A stretch of 56,520 nucleotides of DNA from Gemmatimonadaceae bacterium (GTDB lineage: Bacteria > Gemmatimonadota > Gemmatimonadetes > Gemmatimonadales > Gemmatimonadaceae). The notes under the pieces were generated by a model. It worked only from the letters and a program-made list of their open reading frames with translations. It had not been told where the DNA came from and searched no databases. Where the stretch lies: contig JAIEMN010000050.1 in the NCBI GenBank assembly GCA_019752115.1, forward strand, positions 1 through 56,520. The letters are read 5' to 3'. The position numbers were made by a program, and so were the translations under genes. Shown piece by piece: positions 20,925 through 29,925 of the stretch (position 1 is its first letter; each line of letters starts with the position of its first letter).

Positions 20925-22532
20925 TCAGCCGTGGTCCGCGCCCCCGCGCCCCGACGCCGCGTCGAACACCGCCATCTGCGTCGCCTTCCCGCGGACCAGC
21001 GCATGCGCCGTGCTCAATTGCGTGTCGTAGCGCAGCTGATGCCGCAGGACCGTCGAATCGCCAAAGACCAACCGGCCGATCCGCTCTTCGAGCGCGCGAT
21101 CGATTTCGCTCGCCCCGGCCTGGACCAGCGCGGGATCGAGTGTGACCGAGTCCTTGGCCAATCGCGTCAGCACGGCCGCGCGCCAAGCCGGCTGGACGGC
21201 AAAATCGCTGCGCACCACACCGCGCTGCTGCTCAGCTACCGCCGTGAGCGCCGCAAAGTACTTCCCGTAGTGCGGGGCCAGCGCCTGTCGCAGCCGCTGC
21301 TCGGCCGTGGTGATCGTATCCGCCGAGAGAATCACGTCCGGCGTGATGGCGCCACCGCCGTACAGCGTGCGCCCCCCGCGACTCGCGAACGTGGGGCGAG
21401 CGCGGCGCGCCGCCGGCGTCTCCAGAGAATCCGGGGTGATCTCCACGTAGCGCCCGTTCCCATCGAAGCGCCGCGGCTTCTGAATGCTCCGGCCCGACGG
21501 CGTGAACCAGCGCCCGGTGGTGAGCTTGAGAGCGTAGCCGCCATCGAGTTCGAACACCGACTGCACCAGCCCTTTGCCGTAGGACGTGGTGCCAAGCACC
21601 AGCGCGCGGTCGTAGTCCTGCAACGCACCGGCGACGATCTCCGATGCCGAGGCCGACCCGCCATCCACCAGCACCGCCAGCGGCATCGACGGCGCCAACG
21701 GTGCCTGCTCGGCGCGCAGCACCTCATCGCCGGTGCGCTGCTTCACCGTCAGCAGCACCTCGCCCGCCGGCAGGAAGAGGTTCGCCAGCGAGAAGGCCTC
21801 GCCCACAATCCCGCCCGGATTGCCGCGCAGGTCGAGCACGAGCCCGTTCGCGCCCTGTCGCTGGAGCGACTGCACCGCGCGCGCGACATCCGCTGCGGTC
21901 TGCTCACCGAACTGCGTGACCGGCACGTACCCGACGCCATCACCCAGCATCATCGCGAAGGGCACGGATGACACGTGGACCTCGGCGCGGGCGAAGCGAT
22001 GCGTGATGGGGGCCGTCACCCCGGCGCGCTGAAACTGCACCTGCACCGCCGTGCCGGTTTCGCCGAGCAGCTTGGCTTGCACGCGATCCACACTCCAGTT
22101 GCGGATCGGGATGCCGTCGATGGCGGTCAGGCGATCGCCCTCGCGCACGCCGCGCGCCGCGGCGGGCGTGTTCGGATAGACCTTGTCCACCATCACAAAG
22201 CCGTCGACCGGCGGGGTGAGCAGCATGCCGACACCCGAGTAGCGCCCGGCGGTACTGCGCAAGAAGGCGGCGCGATCGGCGGGGGTGAGCAGTTCGCTGT
22301 ATGGATCGCCGAGTTCTCGCACGAGGCCACGCGCGGCCGCCTCGTACAGCGAATCGGCGGCACGGGCATCCACATGGCGCAGCGCCACCAGGGAGAGCAC
22401 CTGATCGAGCAGCTGGGCGCCCCCGCGGGTGCGCGCCGCGGTGCGCACCCCGCCAGTGACGAGGGCGACGGTAAGCGCCGTGGCCACGAGGATCGTGGCG
22501 CGTCGCGCGAGCAGGCGAAGCCGCGTGGACAT
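20925..22532 (-). CDS. S41 C-terminal processing peptidase with PDZ domain
   Basis: The 535-residue protease has an N-terminal signal/anchor helix (RATILVATALTVALVTGG), an N-terminal helical part with the family word GDPYSELLTP, and a PDZ domain (YSGVGMLL, NTPAAARGVREGDRLTAIDGI). The S41 core has the Ser/Lys dyad S295 in GSASASEI and K320 in TSYGKGLVQS, 25 residues apart as in other Ctp proteases. A C-terminal helical extension of about 150 residues follows. It would cleave periplasmic proteins from their C-termini. I chose the ATG directly before the basic signal peptide; an upstream in-frame start adds 15 unlikely residues. Confidence 0.87.
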   Translation of the reverse strand: MSTRLRLLARRATILVATALTVALVTGGVRTAARTRGGAQLLDQVLSLVALRHVDARAADSLYEAAARGLVRELGDPYSELLTPADRAAFLRSTAGRYSGVGMLLTPPVDGFVMVDKVYPNTPAAARGVREGDRLTAIDGIPIRNWSVDRVQAKLLGETGTAVQVQFQRAGVTAPITHRFARAEVHVSSVPFAMMLGDGVGYVPVTQFGEQTAADVARAVQSLQRQGANGLVLDLRGNPGGIVGEAFSLANLFLPAGEVLLTVKQRTGDEVLRAEQAPLAPSMPLAVLVDGGSASASEIVAGALQDYDRALVLGTTSYGKGLVQSVFELDGGYALKLTTGRWFTPSGRSIQKPRRFDGNGRYVEITPDSLETPAARRARPTFASRGGRTLYGGGAITPDVILSADTITTAEQRLRQALAPHYGKYFAALTAVAEQQRGVVRSDFAVQPAWRAAVLTRLAKDSVTLDPALVQAGASEIDRALEERIGRLVFGDSTVLRHQLRYDTQLSTAHALVRGKATQMAVFDAASGRGGADHG

Positions 22533-22703
22533 ACGAGGGCGGGAGCAGGAGAGGGAGGGATTCTCGGACCTCTCCATGAGACGCCGCGGCGCCCGGAAGG
22601 GTTGCCTGCCCGGCCAAGGGTGTCACGTCGAACGCGTTGGCGGCTGGGACGAGACGCTGGGCCGTGAAGTGTGAGAGGGATCACGCCGAAGAGCGGAATA
22701 GGA

Positions 22704-22767
22704 CTCCCGGACTCACGGGAGCGTGAGCCGACGGCGGCTCAGCCAATTCCTGCCTTCGGACCAATTG
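22704..22767 (+). promoter_or_regulatory. three consecutive hairpins before the porin gene
   Basis: The 236-bp gap between the divergent protease and porin genes ends with three inverted repeats on the porin side: CTCCCG/CGGGAG (22704-22709, 22716-22721), TGAGCCG/CGGCTCA (22724-22730, 22735-22741) and CAATT/AATTG (22744-22748, 22763-22767). The last abuts the ATG. No Shine-Dalgarno is visible. The cluster could shape translation of the leader, but this is inference. Confidence 0.35.
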
Positions 22768-22768
22768 A

Positions 22769-24346
22769 ATGTCCTCCTCTTCTCCTACGCCCTCACCAAA
22801 ATCCGCCGGGCTGGCGCTCGCGTTGGTCGGTGTCGCGGTCGTCGCTCTGATGGCCACGCGCGCCGCCGTCGTGAAGACGCCCACGCTGTCGGCCGCGACG
22901 CGTCCCGCCCCGGCGGCCGCGTTCGCGACGGCATCGGCGGCGCCGAGTGCGGCACCGAGTGCGGCGACGAGTGTGGCGCCGACGGCGCCCGAGCCTGCCG
23001 CATCCGCGACGGTGACGACCGCGACCACGCCGGTGACGGCGCCGCCCCGCGCCTTCGCGGCAACGCCCGCCGCGAGCGCCCCCGTCGCCACCGCGCCCGC
23101 CGCGACCGTGCCAACACTCGACGCGCCACAAGCGACGGAAAGTGCGGTGAGCACCCGCGCGGCTGCTGCGGTGCCGGCCGTGATTGCCGTGGCGCCATCG
23201 CTCGTTGACGCCAGCGCGAAGGCGACGACCGCCGCGTGGCCGCCGGCTGGTGGCGTGCCCACGGCCGGCCCGGGCATCGCGCTGTCGCAGCTCCGCCTGC
23301 CGGGGCTCACCACCGAGTTCACCGACATCTCCGATATGTCGGGGGGCACGAGCGGCATGAGCGCGGCGCACGGCGCCCGTACGCATACCATCGTGAACGC
23401 GACGCTCGACTTGGAGCAGTTCGCCGGGTGGAAGGGCGCCACGCTCTTTGCCCAGCACAAGATGAAGCAGGGCGCCAACGGCTCCGGCGCCGCGGGGCTG
23501 ATGCAGCACCATTCGAATATCGATGCCGACGACTTCCGCGCGGCCGGCGAGATCTGGCTCGAGCAGCGCCTCTTCAACGACGTGCTGCGCCTCAAAGCCG
23601 GTCGCCTCGACTTCAACACCGAATTTGCCGGCACCGACAACGGCGGGTCGTTCCTCAACGCGTCGATGGGCTACACGCCCGCCATCGCCGCGGCGCCCAC
23701 GTTCCCGCTGCCGATCAATGCGTTCAACGTGATCGTCTCGCCGCGCGAACACAGCCGCTTCAGCCTCGGCGCCTTCGACGGCCGCGATGGCGCCCCCGCC
23801 ATGGCCGGGTCGTCGTCGCGCTTCTACATCGGGCAGTTCAGCCAGGGCTGGTCACGCGGCGATGGCCGGGCGTTCGACGGGCGCGTATCACTGGGCTCCT
23901 GGCGCCACACCGGCATGTTCTCCGCCGCCGACGCTGATGCGGACGCGGAGCCCACCGTGCGTGGCACGGGCGGCTGGTATGGCACGATGGACCTCACGCT
24001 GTGGCGCGGCGCCGCCAGCGACAGCGGTGCCGATGATGCGCCGTCGGCGGCCATGTTCTTCCAGGTTGGCCGCGGCAATCCGCGCATCTCCGCCGTGGAC
24101 GTGCATCAGGGGCTCGGGCTCGTGACGAGCGGCCTCGTGCCGCACCGTCAGAGCGACGCGATCGGCTTCGGCGTCACCCATGCGTCGTGGAGCGGCGGTC
24201 GGGAGACGATCGGTGAAGCGTTCTGTCAGGCGCCGTTGGGGTCGCACGTCACGTTGGTGGCCGACCTGCAGCGGGTGAATCACTTCGACAGCTTTGGCCA
24301 GCGCAACGGCTTCATCCCCAACCTGCGCACGATCGTGAAGTTCTGA
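22769..24346 (+). CDS. OprB-like porin with long Ala/Thr/Pro-rich N-terminal tract
   Basis: The 525-residue protein has an N-terminal hydrophobic segment (residues 12-30). About 130 residues made almost entirely of Ala, Thr, Pro, Val and Ser follow. The remaining 350 residues look like a carbohydrate-selective porin of the OprB type: alternating strands with aromatic girdles, a LDLEQFAGWKGATLFAQHKMK segment, QRLFNDVLRLKAGRLDFNTEFA, GWYGTMDLTLWRG, and a terminal phenylalanine (IVKF) as expected for an outer-membrane barrel. The low-complexity tract could span the periplasm or peptidoglycan. It is unusual for this family. Confidence 0.72.
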   Translation: MSSSSPTPSPKSAGLALALVGVAVVALMATRAAVVKTPTLSAATRPAPAAAFATASAAPSAAPSAATSVAPTAPEPAASATVTTATTPVTAPPRAFAATPAASAPVATAPAATVPTLDAPQATESAVSTRAAAAVPAVIAVAPSLVDASAKATTAAWPPAGGVPTAGPGIALSQLRLPGLTTEFTDISDMSGGTSGMSAAHGARTHTIVNATLDLEQFAGWKGATLFAQHKMKQGANGSGAAGLMQHHSNIDADDFRAAGEIWLEQRLFNDVLRLKAGRLDFNTEFAGTDNGGSFLNASMGYTPAIAAAPTFPLPINAFNVIVSPREHSRFSLGAFDGRDGAPAMAGSSSRFYIGQFSQGWSRGDGRAFDGRVSLGSWRHTGMFSAADADADAEPTVRGTGGWYGTMDLTLWRGAASDSGADDAPSAAMFFQVGRGNPRISAVDVHQGLGLVTSGLVPHRQSDAIGFGVTHASWSGGRETIGEAFCQAPLGSHVTLVADLQRVNHFDSFGQRNGFIPNLRTIVKF

Positions 24347-24397
24347 TCGCGCACGCAGGTCACGGAACGCGTCTGCTGCCCCCCGGCCGCGACGCCA

Positions 24398-24432
24398 GCG
24401 GGGCATGTCGGTACTTTACTGGCATGCCCCGC
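24398..24432 (+). repeat. inverted repeat enclosing the start codon of the MBL-fold gene
   Basis: GCGGGGCATG (24398-24407) and CATGCCCCGC (24423-24432) are perfect 10-base complements separated by 15 bases. The ATG of the following gene lies inside the right arm. In RNA the start codon would be paired. It may reduce translation, or act as a terminator-like stem for the upstream porin gene, although no T tract follows. Confidence 0.4.
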
Positions 24433-25515
24433 GTCCACATCCGCACGCCCGTCCGCCACTGGCGCCGGTGCGGCGTCGCGCTGCTGCTCCTGTTGAGCAG
24501 CTGTCGGTGGCTGTCGGCGGGTGATCCGGCGCCCTTCGCGCCCACGCCGGCTGCCGGCCAGCGCGTGCTCTCGTTCTGCGCGAGCGTGTGCGCGGATTCG
24601 GTGGACGTCGTGGCACTTGGCGTGGATGGCTATCTCATCGTGCCGTGGCGCGATACCACCCGCCTGGTGATGACGCCCCCGTCGTACAGCAATCCATCGC
24701 TCTGGCACCTGGCGCTGCGCGACTGGTGGTGGGGCACGCGGCCCAACACCGCGCGCATCGCCGCCGGACTCGCCGCAGTCCCCACCGCCACCGCGCGGCT
24801 GACACAGGTGCGCGCGGTGCTGGTGGGGCATGGTCACTACGACCACGCGCTCGATCTGCCATCGCTGCTGCCACGCCTGCCGCATGCCACGGTGTACGGC
24901 AGCGCGACCGTCGCCCACCTGCTTCGCCCCGCCGTGGGGACCGCCGCTGGTGGCGTGGTGGCGGTCACACCGGGTCAAGCCGTGCCGATCGGCCCGGTGC
25001 TCCGCGCGCAGGCGCTGGCGTGGGGTCACGCACCGAATGTCGCCGGCTGGACGCTCGCTCCGGGGCGCTACACCACCGATCGCACCACGCTGCCACGCAC
25101 AGTGCACGGCTGGCGCATGGGCGAACCGCTCGCGTGGAGCATCGATATCCTCGGTCGCGATGGATCGGTAGCACTCCGCCTGTTCTATCATGACGCGGCC
25201 GCGTCGCTCGACATCATCCGTGCGGCGGTGGCCGAACTGCAGCGGTTGCCGCACGCCGCGCATACCGTGGTGGTCCTGAGCGCGGCCAACTGGGATCAGC
25301 ACGCGAGCTACCCCGCCGCGTTGCTCGCGTCGCTCGAGCCGGACCACGTGCTCTTTGGCCACTGGGAGGATTTCTTCCGGTCGCCGAGCGCACGGCCCAA
25401 GGTCGTGCGTGGCATCAACGCGCGGGAGCTGGTCCAGGAGTTCGAGCGGTACGTGGGGCCACGCTGGAGCGTGCTGGCGCCCGGCGCGACGCTGCGCATT
25501 CGCCTCGGCAAGTAG
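24424..25515 (+). CDS. metallo-beta-lactamase-fold lipoprotein (YtnP/UlaG/NAPE-PLD-like)
   Basis: The 363-residue protein has a lipoprotein signal with the lipidated cysteine at C27 (LLLLLSSC). The metal site is the classic HxHxDH at H136, H138, D140 and H141 (GHGHYDHALDL). Later ligands are probably the histidine in WGHAPN, aspartate in FYHDAAAS and histidine in LFGHWEDF. The layout resembles the UlaG/NAPE-PLD-like branch rather than a beta-lactamase. It would be a zinc hydrolase tethered to the envelope, with unknown substrate. The start ATG lies within an inverted repeat. Confidence 0.8.
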   Translation: MPRVHIRTPVRHWRRCGVALLLLLSSCRWLSAGDPAPFAPTPAAGQRVLSFCASVCADSVDVVALGVDGYLIVPWRDTTRLVMTPPSYSNPSLWHLALRDWWWGTRPNTARIAAGLAAVPTATARLTQVRAVLVGHGHYDHALDLPSLLPRLPHATVYGSATVAHLLRPAVGTAAGGVVAVTPGQAVPIGPVLRAQALAWGHAPNVAGWTLAPGRYTTDRTTLPRTVHGWRMGEPLAWSIDILGRDGSVALRLFYHDAAASLDIIRAAVAELQRLPHAAHTVVVLSAANWDQHASYPAALLASLEPDHVLFGHWEDFFRSPSARPKVVRGINARELVQEFERYVGPRWSVLAPGATLRIRLGK

Positions 25516-25578
25516 CGCGCGGCGCACGATCCGGCTCGGCGTGCTTGACAGGCTCCGCCGTGCGTCGTTGCGTCAGGC

Positions 25579-27276
25579 ATGACTGGCTCCGCCGCCCCCC
25601 GCGCGATGCATCTCGAGGCGTTTGAAGCCAAGGCGTCGGCCCTGCTCGACGCCTACACGCTGGGCACCCCGGACGCGCTTGAGCGACACTACGCGCTGAC
25701 GTGGCATCGCCGCGCGTGGGCCTCGTTGCGCGAGTACGTGCAGCTCGATCTCGGCAAGCGACCGGCCACCCCGGGTGCCGATGTGCCACTCACCATCGAC
25801 GACGCACGACGGCACGTGGCGCTCGAACATGGGTTCTCGTCGTGGTCGGCCCTGACCACCGAAGTAGCGCAGTGGCCGGATGATGCGCTCATGGCCCATG
25901 TCCCCGTGCGCGTGCGCGGCAGCAGCGATCACGGGACCGCGCTGCTCATCGAAACACGCACCTGGGCTGACGCGCTCGCGGCGCTCGCCGAGCATCCGGG
26001 TGCCGTGCTCGACAGCGGCGGGCAGATCACCGACACGGTGCTCGAGCAACTCGCCGCGTTCGACACGATCGAGCATCTGCAGCTGGGGGGCGCGAAGGCG
26101 GTGACCGATGCCGGCGTCGCGCAGCTCGCCCGGATGCCGCAGCTGCGCACGCTCGACCTGTCGTGGACCGGCGTGACGGATGCGGGGCTGCGCGTCTTGC
26201 GGGCGCTGCCACGGCTGGAGCGGCTCAACCTCTCCATGACGCGCGTGACCGATGCCGGCCTGACGCATCTGGCGGCGTGCGACGCACTCGAGCGGCTCGA
26301 CTTGATGTGGACCAACACCGGCGACGGCGCGATCGAGGCCCTCGCCGGGAAATCGCGGTTTCGGGAGCTGCTGAGCGGGAACCACGTCAGCAACGCGGGG
26401 CTCGCGGCGCTCGCGAACATTCCGGCCTATCGCCACGGTCTCGCCGACGACGCGATGCGCGTCGCCACCGACCGCGCGCCAAACGAACTCGTCTTGCGCG
26501 GCCGCTTCACCGACGAAGGCGTGCCGCAACTGCGCGCGCTCCACGGGCTCGCGCAACTCGGTTTGCACGATTGCGCCATCAGCGAGGTGGGGGTGGCGTC
26601 GCTGGTCGAGCTGCCCCGCCTGTTGATGCTGGCGTGTGATCCGACCGATGCCTGGATGCCGCACCTTGCCGCGATGCCGGCGCTGCGCGCACTCAGCGCC
26701 CAGGACACCACCTGTGGCGACGACGGCTTTGTCGCCCTCGCGCAGTCCCGGACGATTGAACGGCTCTGGCTCCGCCGCTCGCACAACCTGCGGGACCGCG
26801 GCTTTCGCGCCCTCGCATCGATGCCCGCGCTCCGCAACTTCGCCGGCAGCTGCAAACACGTGAGTGATGACGCCCTGGCCGCGCTCCCCGAGTTCCCCGC
26901 ACTGCGTGAGCTCATGCCCATGGACGTGCCCGACCATGGGTATCGACACATCGCCCGCTGTGCGGCACTCGAGGTGCTGACGCTCATGTACTGCCGGGAC
27001 ACCACGGACGCGGCGACCGAGCACATCGCCCACCTCCACCTCCGTCGGTACTTCAACAGCTACACCACGATCACCGACCGCACGCCGGCTCTCCTCTCAG
27101 CCATGGACTCGCTCGAGGCGGTCACCTTCTCCGCGTGCAATGGCCTCACCGACGAGGGCGTCGCCCAGCTCGCGAGGCTCCCCCGTCTGCGCTCTCTCGA
27201 CGCCTCCGGCTTGCAGCTCACCGCGTCGCTTGCCAGCCGATTTCCCGCGTCGGTGGTCGTGCGCGTCTCCACCTGA
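25579..27276 (+). CDS. leucine-rich repeat protein (LRR_6/AMN1-like), cytoplasmic
   Basis: The 565-residue protein has no signal peptide. Residues 1-100 form a small helical domain ending DDARRHVALEHGFSSWSAL, a motif I associate with bacterial ankyrin proteins. The rest is about 15 leucine-rich repeats of roughly 24 residues with the consensus L..LxLxxTxVTDAGLxxLxxLPxL, like the eukaryotic F-box/AMN1 type. This is a protein-protein interaction scaffold and no catalytic motif is visible. The ankyrin gene follows after 3 bases, so the two are cotranscribed and probably work together. Partners are unknown. Confidence 0.82.
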   Translation: MTGSAAPRAMHLEAFEAKASALLDAYTLGTPDALERHYALTWHRRAWASLREYVQLDLGKRPATPGADVPLTIDDARRHVALEHGFSSWSALTTEVAQWPDDALMAHVPVRVRGSSDHGTALLIETRTWADALAALAEHPGAVLDSGGQITDTVLEQLAAFDTIEHLQLGGAKAVTDAGVAQLARMPQLRTLDLSWTGVTDAGLRVLRALPRLERLNLSMTRVTDAGLTHLAACDALERLDLMWTNTGDGAIEALAGKSRFRELLSGNHVSNAGLAALANIPAYRHGLADDAMRVATDRAPNELVLRGRFTDEGVPQLRALHGLAQLGLHDCAISEVGVASLVELPRLLMLACDPTDAWMPHLAAMPALRALSAQDTTCGDDGFVALAQSRTIERLWLRRSHNLRDRGFRALASMPALRNFAGSCKHVSDDALAALPEFPALRELMPMDVPDHGYRHIARCAALEVLTLMYCRDTTDAATEHIAHLHLRRYFNSYTTITDRTPALLSAMDSLEAVTFSACNGLTDEGVAQLARLPRLRSLDASGLQLTASLASRFPASVVVRVST

Positions 27277-27279
27277 GCC

Positions 27280-28179
27280 ATGTATCCCAATCCGCAGGAT
27301 GTGCTGCCGCTGCCACCGGCCGATGAGGTCCGCGCGTGGGTCGCGTCGCTCACACAGGCGCGCGCGACCGATACCGTGCGGGCGTGGGCCGACGCTCACG
27401 CGCCGCGCGTGGCCGATGCGCTGGTGCACTGGATGGCGCGCGCGTATCCGGACGGCGGTGCCGATCGATCGGTCGCGGAAGCCGTGGTGTCACGGATTTT
27501 CGGGTTTGCCGATTGGGCCACGCTGGAGCGGCATCTGATGGCCGCGCCGGAGAGCGATGCGCGGCGGTTCGAGCGCGCGGCCGATGCGATCGTCACCGGC
27601 GATCTCGCGGCGCTCACGGTGCTGCTGCGTGAGGAGCCGGCGCTCATCCACGCGCGTTCGGATCGCGTGCATGGTGCCACCCTGCTGCACTATGTCGCCG
27701 CCAACGGCGTCGAGAACTATCGGCAACGCACGCCGGCGAACATTGTGGCGATCGCGACCGCCCTGCTCGACGCCGGGGCGGACGTGAATGCGGCCTGCGA
27801 CGTGTACGGTGGCGGGGCCACCACCCTCGGCCTCACCGTCACGAGCGCGCACCCGCGCGCCGCGGGCGTGCAGGAGGCGCTCGCCCAGCGGCTGCTGGAT
27901 CGTGGCGCCACAATCGACGAGCGCGTGGTGCACGCCTGCCTCATGAACGGCTGCCCCGAGGCCGCGGTGTTCATGGCCGGCGAACGTCTTGCGCGCGGCG
28001 GCGCCTTGCGCCTCGACGAAGCCGCGGGCATCGGTCGCGTGGATCTAGTCACGGCGGCACTGCGCACCCTACCTACCAGCAGTCCGCTTATCACGGCCGC
28101 TCGCGAGATCGCCAGCTGGTACGACCAGCACGCGGTGCTGGCCCTGCTCGACGCGACCGCCCCCAGCGAGGGCGCCTAG
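27280..28179 (+). CDS. ankyrin-repeat protein
   Basis: The 299-residue cytoplasmic protein has an N-terminal helical part ending VVSRIFGFADWATLERHL, the same GF-x-x-W-x-x-L element found in the preceding LRR protein. Degenerate ankyrin repeats follow: DLAALTVLLREEPALIHARS, ATLLHYVAANGVEN, TALLDAGADVNAACDVYGGGATTLGL and QRLLDRGATIDE. The ADVNA and GATxLxxA words are diagnostic. It is the second gene of the pair, 3 bases after the LRR stop. No enzymatic domain is evident. A role as an interaction module or inhibitor is inference. Confidence 0.8.
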   Translation: MYPNPQDVLPLPPADEVRAWVASLTQARATDTVRAWADAHAPRVADALVHWMARAYPDGGADRSVAEAVVSRIFGFADWATLERHLMAAPESDARRFERAADAIVTGDLAALTVLLREEPALIHARSDRVHGATLLHYVAANGVENYRQRTPANIVAIATALLDAGADVNAACDVYGGGATTLGLTVTSAHPRAAGVQEALAQRLLDRGATIDERVVHACLMNGCPEAAVFMAGERLARGGALRLDEAAGIGRVDLVTAALRTLPTSSPLITAAREIASWYDQHAVLALLDATAPSEGA

Positions 28180-28190
28180 CGGTCAGCCGC

Positions 28191-28454
28191 TCAGGAAGCG
28201 CCCGACGCGTCGCGCTTCTTGAGCTCGAGACTGATGGCGCCCATGCGCCCCACCACCGGCACGATGGCGAGCGTTGGGAGCAAGAGGGCCGGCGCCAGAA
28301 ACGGCACGATGCGCCGCAGCTCCGGCTTGATCAGCAGAAACGCGAATGCCGACACGGCCACCACGTCCAACCCAAGCAGCGCGAACATGATCGTGCGCAC
28401 CTTGGCGTGCATGCGCTGGAGCGTGTCGGTGGGGATCCGGGAGAGGTCGTCCAT
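28191..28454 (-). CDS. small two-helix membrane protein, 87 aa
   Basis: I do not recognise the family. It has two hydrophobic segments (TIMFALLGLDVVAVSAFAFLL and IVPFLAPALLLPTLAIVPVV) separated by a short basic loop, an acidic amphipathic N-terminus (MDDLSRIPTDTLQRMHAKV) and a lysine-rich C-terminus (LELKKRDA). The ATG chosen fits the upstream 52-bp gap to the divergent amidohydrolase gene. A longer in-frame start would run into that gene. Confidence 0.65.
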   Translation of the reverse strand: MDDLSRIPTDTLQRMHAKVRTIMFALLGLDVVAVSAFAFLLIKPELRRIVPFLAPALLLPTLAIVPVVGRMGAISLELKKRDASGAS

Positions 28455-28506
28455 GGCCCCAAAACTACTACGTGCCGGCAGCTGGGCGCAGCGGTATCGT
28501 TCTCGC

Positions 28507-29745
28507 ATGGACCACGCCCTCCGTTCGCTCCGGCGCGCCCTCCTGGCGCTCGCTGTGACCCCCGCCCTCGCCGTCAGCCAGGCCACGGTCTTTTCGGGCT
28601 TCACGCTCATCGACGGCACCGGCGCCGCCCCGGTGACGAACGCGCGCATGGTCGTGGAGCGCGGGCGCATCGTGGCCATCGGGCCGGCCACCCGCGTCGA
28701 GATCCCGCTCGACGCACAGCGTGTGGACCTGACTGGTCAAACGGTGATCCCGGGGCTCATCAACGCGCATGGCCACGTGGCGAGCCTCGCGAACTTGGGC
28801 ACCTATGCCGCCTACGGCGTGACCACGGTGTTTTCGCTCGGCGATGAACCGTCGGAAGTCTTTGCCGCGCGCGATGCGCAGAAGCGCGGGCCCCCGCCCT
28901 ACGCACGCGTGTACCTCGCCGGGCCGGTCCTCAACCCCACCAGCGCCGACGACGCCCGCGTGCAGGTGGCGAAGGTCGCCGAACAGCGCGTGGACATCGT
29001 GAAGATCCGGGTCGACGACAACCTCGGCACCACGAAGAAGATGCCCCCCGAGGTGTGGAAGGCGGTCATCGATGCCGCACATGCGCGGGGGATGCGCGTG
29101 GCGGTGCACCTCTACTACCTCGATGATGCCAAGGCACTCCTCGCCGCGGGCGCTGACTACATCGCGCACAGCGTGCGAGACCAGCCGGTCGATGCGGCCT
29201 TCGTGCGCGACCTCAGGGCACGCGGCATCTGCTACACCCCAACGTTGATGCGTGAGGTGTCCACCTACGTGTACGGGAGCGTGCCCCCCTTCTTCAGCGA
29301 TTCGCTGTTCCTGGCACACGCCAACCGCGAGTGGATGGCCACGGTGTCGCAACCGGCGCGCATGGAGGCCATGCGCACCAGCAGCACCGCGCAGACGTAC
29401 CAGAAGCAGCTGCCGGTCGCGATGCGCAATCTCAAGACGCTGTTCGACGCCGGCATTCCCATTGCCATGGGCACCGATACCGGCCCACTCGGCCGCTTCC
29501 AGGGGTACTTCGAGCTGATGGAGCTCGAGATGATGGTCGACGCCGGACTCACGCCGATGCAGGCGCTCCAGAGTGCCACCCAGACCGCCGCGCGCTGCCT
29601 GCAGGTCGATCGCGAGCTCGGCACGCTCGAAGCGGGCAAGTGGGCCGACTTTGTGGTGCTGGGCGCGTCGCCGCTCGCGAACATCCGGAATGTGCGCCAG
29701 CAGCGGGGCGTGTATGTCGGCGGGAGCCGCATCGACCCGCGTTAG
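28507..29745 (+). CDS. secreted amidohydrolase (imidazolonepropionase-like)
   Basis: The 412-residue protein has a signal peptide (RRALLALAVTPALAVSQA). The metal-dependent amidohydrolase barrel is intact: HxH at H88/H90 (PGLINAHGHVA), a likely carboxylated lysine in VDIVKIRVDD, histidines in VAVHLYY and YIAHSVRD, and the catalytic aspartate in AMGTDTGPLG. It ends with the typical GTLEAGKWADFVVL beta-sandwich strand. It resembles periplasmic Xaa-Pro dipeptidase/imidazolonepropionase-related hydrolases that cleave peptides or cyclic amides. The ATG chosen begins the signal peptide. Confidence 0.87.
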   Translation: MDHALRSLRRALLALAVTPALAVSQATVFSGFTLIDGTGAAPVTNARMVVERGRIVAIGPATRVEIPLDAQRVDLTGQTVIPGLINAHGHVASLANLGTYAAYGVTTVFSLGDEPSEVFAARDAQKRGPPPYARVYLAGPVLNPTSADDARVQVAKVAEQRVDIVKIRVDDNLGTTKKMPPEVWKAVIDAAHARGMRVAVHLYYLDDAKALLAAGADYIAHSVRDQPVDAAFVRDLRARGICYTPTLMREVSTYVYGSVPPFFSDSLFLAHANREWMATVSQPARMEAMRTSSTAQTYQKQLPVAMRNLKTLFDAGIPIAMGTDTGPLGRFQGYFELMELEMMVDAGLTPMQALQSATQTAARCLQVDRELGTLEAGKWADFVVLGASPLANIRNVRQQRGVYVGGSRIDPR

Positions 29746-29853
29746 GCGGGTTCGGACCGGACCGCGATTTTCTGTCCCACGCTGGATGCCGTTCGACCCG
29801 CAGCCGCGCGGGCTGTGCGACGACGGAACCGACGTCTCAACGCTGAGTTGAAG

Positions 29854-29886
29854 GCGAGGCGCTGGCCATCACGGCCGGCGCCTCGC
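29854..29886 (+). terminator. strong hairpin between amidohydrolase and secreted-protein genes
   Basis: The 14-base arms at 29854-29867 and 29873-29886 pair fully in RNA if one G-U is allowed, around the loop ATCAC. It lies about 110 bases after the amidohydrolase stop and 40 bases before the next start. GGCGTTTCG follows, with only a short T run. It may terminate or attenuate between the two genes. Confidence 0.45.
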
Positions 29887-29925
29887 GGCGTTTCGCCCAC
29901 TCGTTTCACTCAGCTCTTGAGACCC

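Noticed and set aside
22900-23220. Dense simple repeat in the Ala/Thr tract of the porin gene
   Set aside because: It stays in frame and encodes a low-complexity linker; treated as part of the gene rather than a DNA repeat element.
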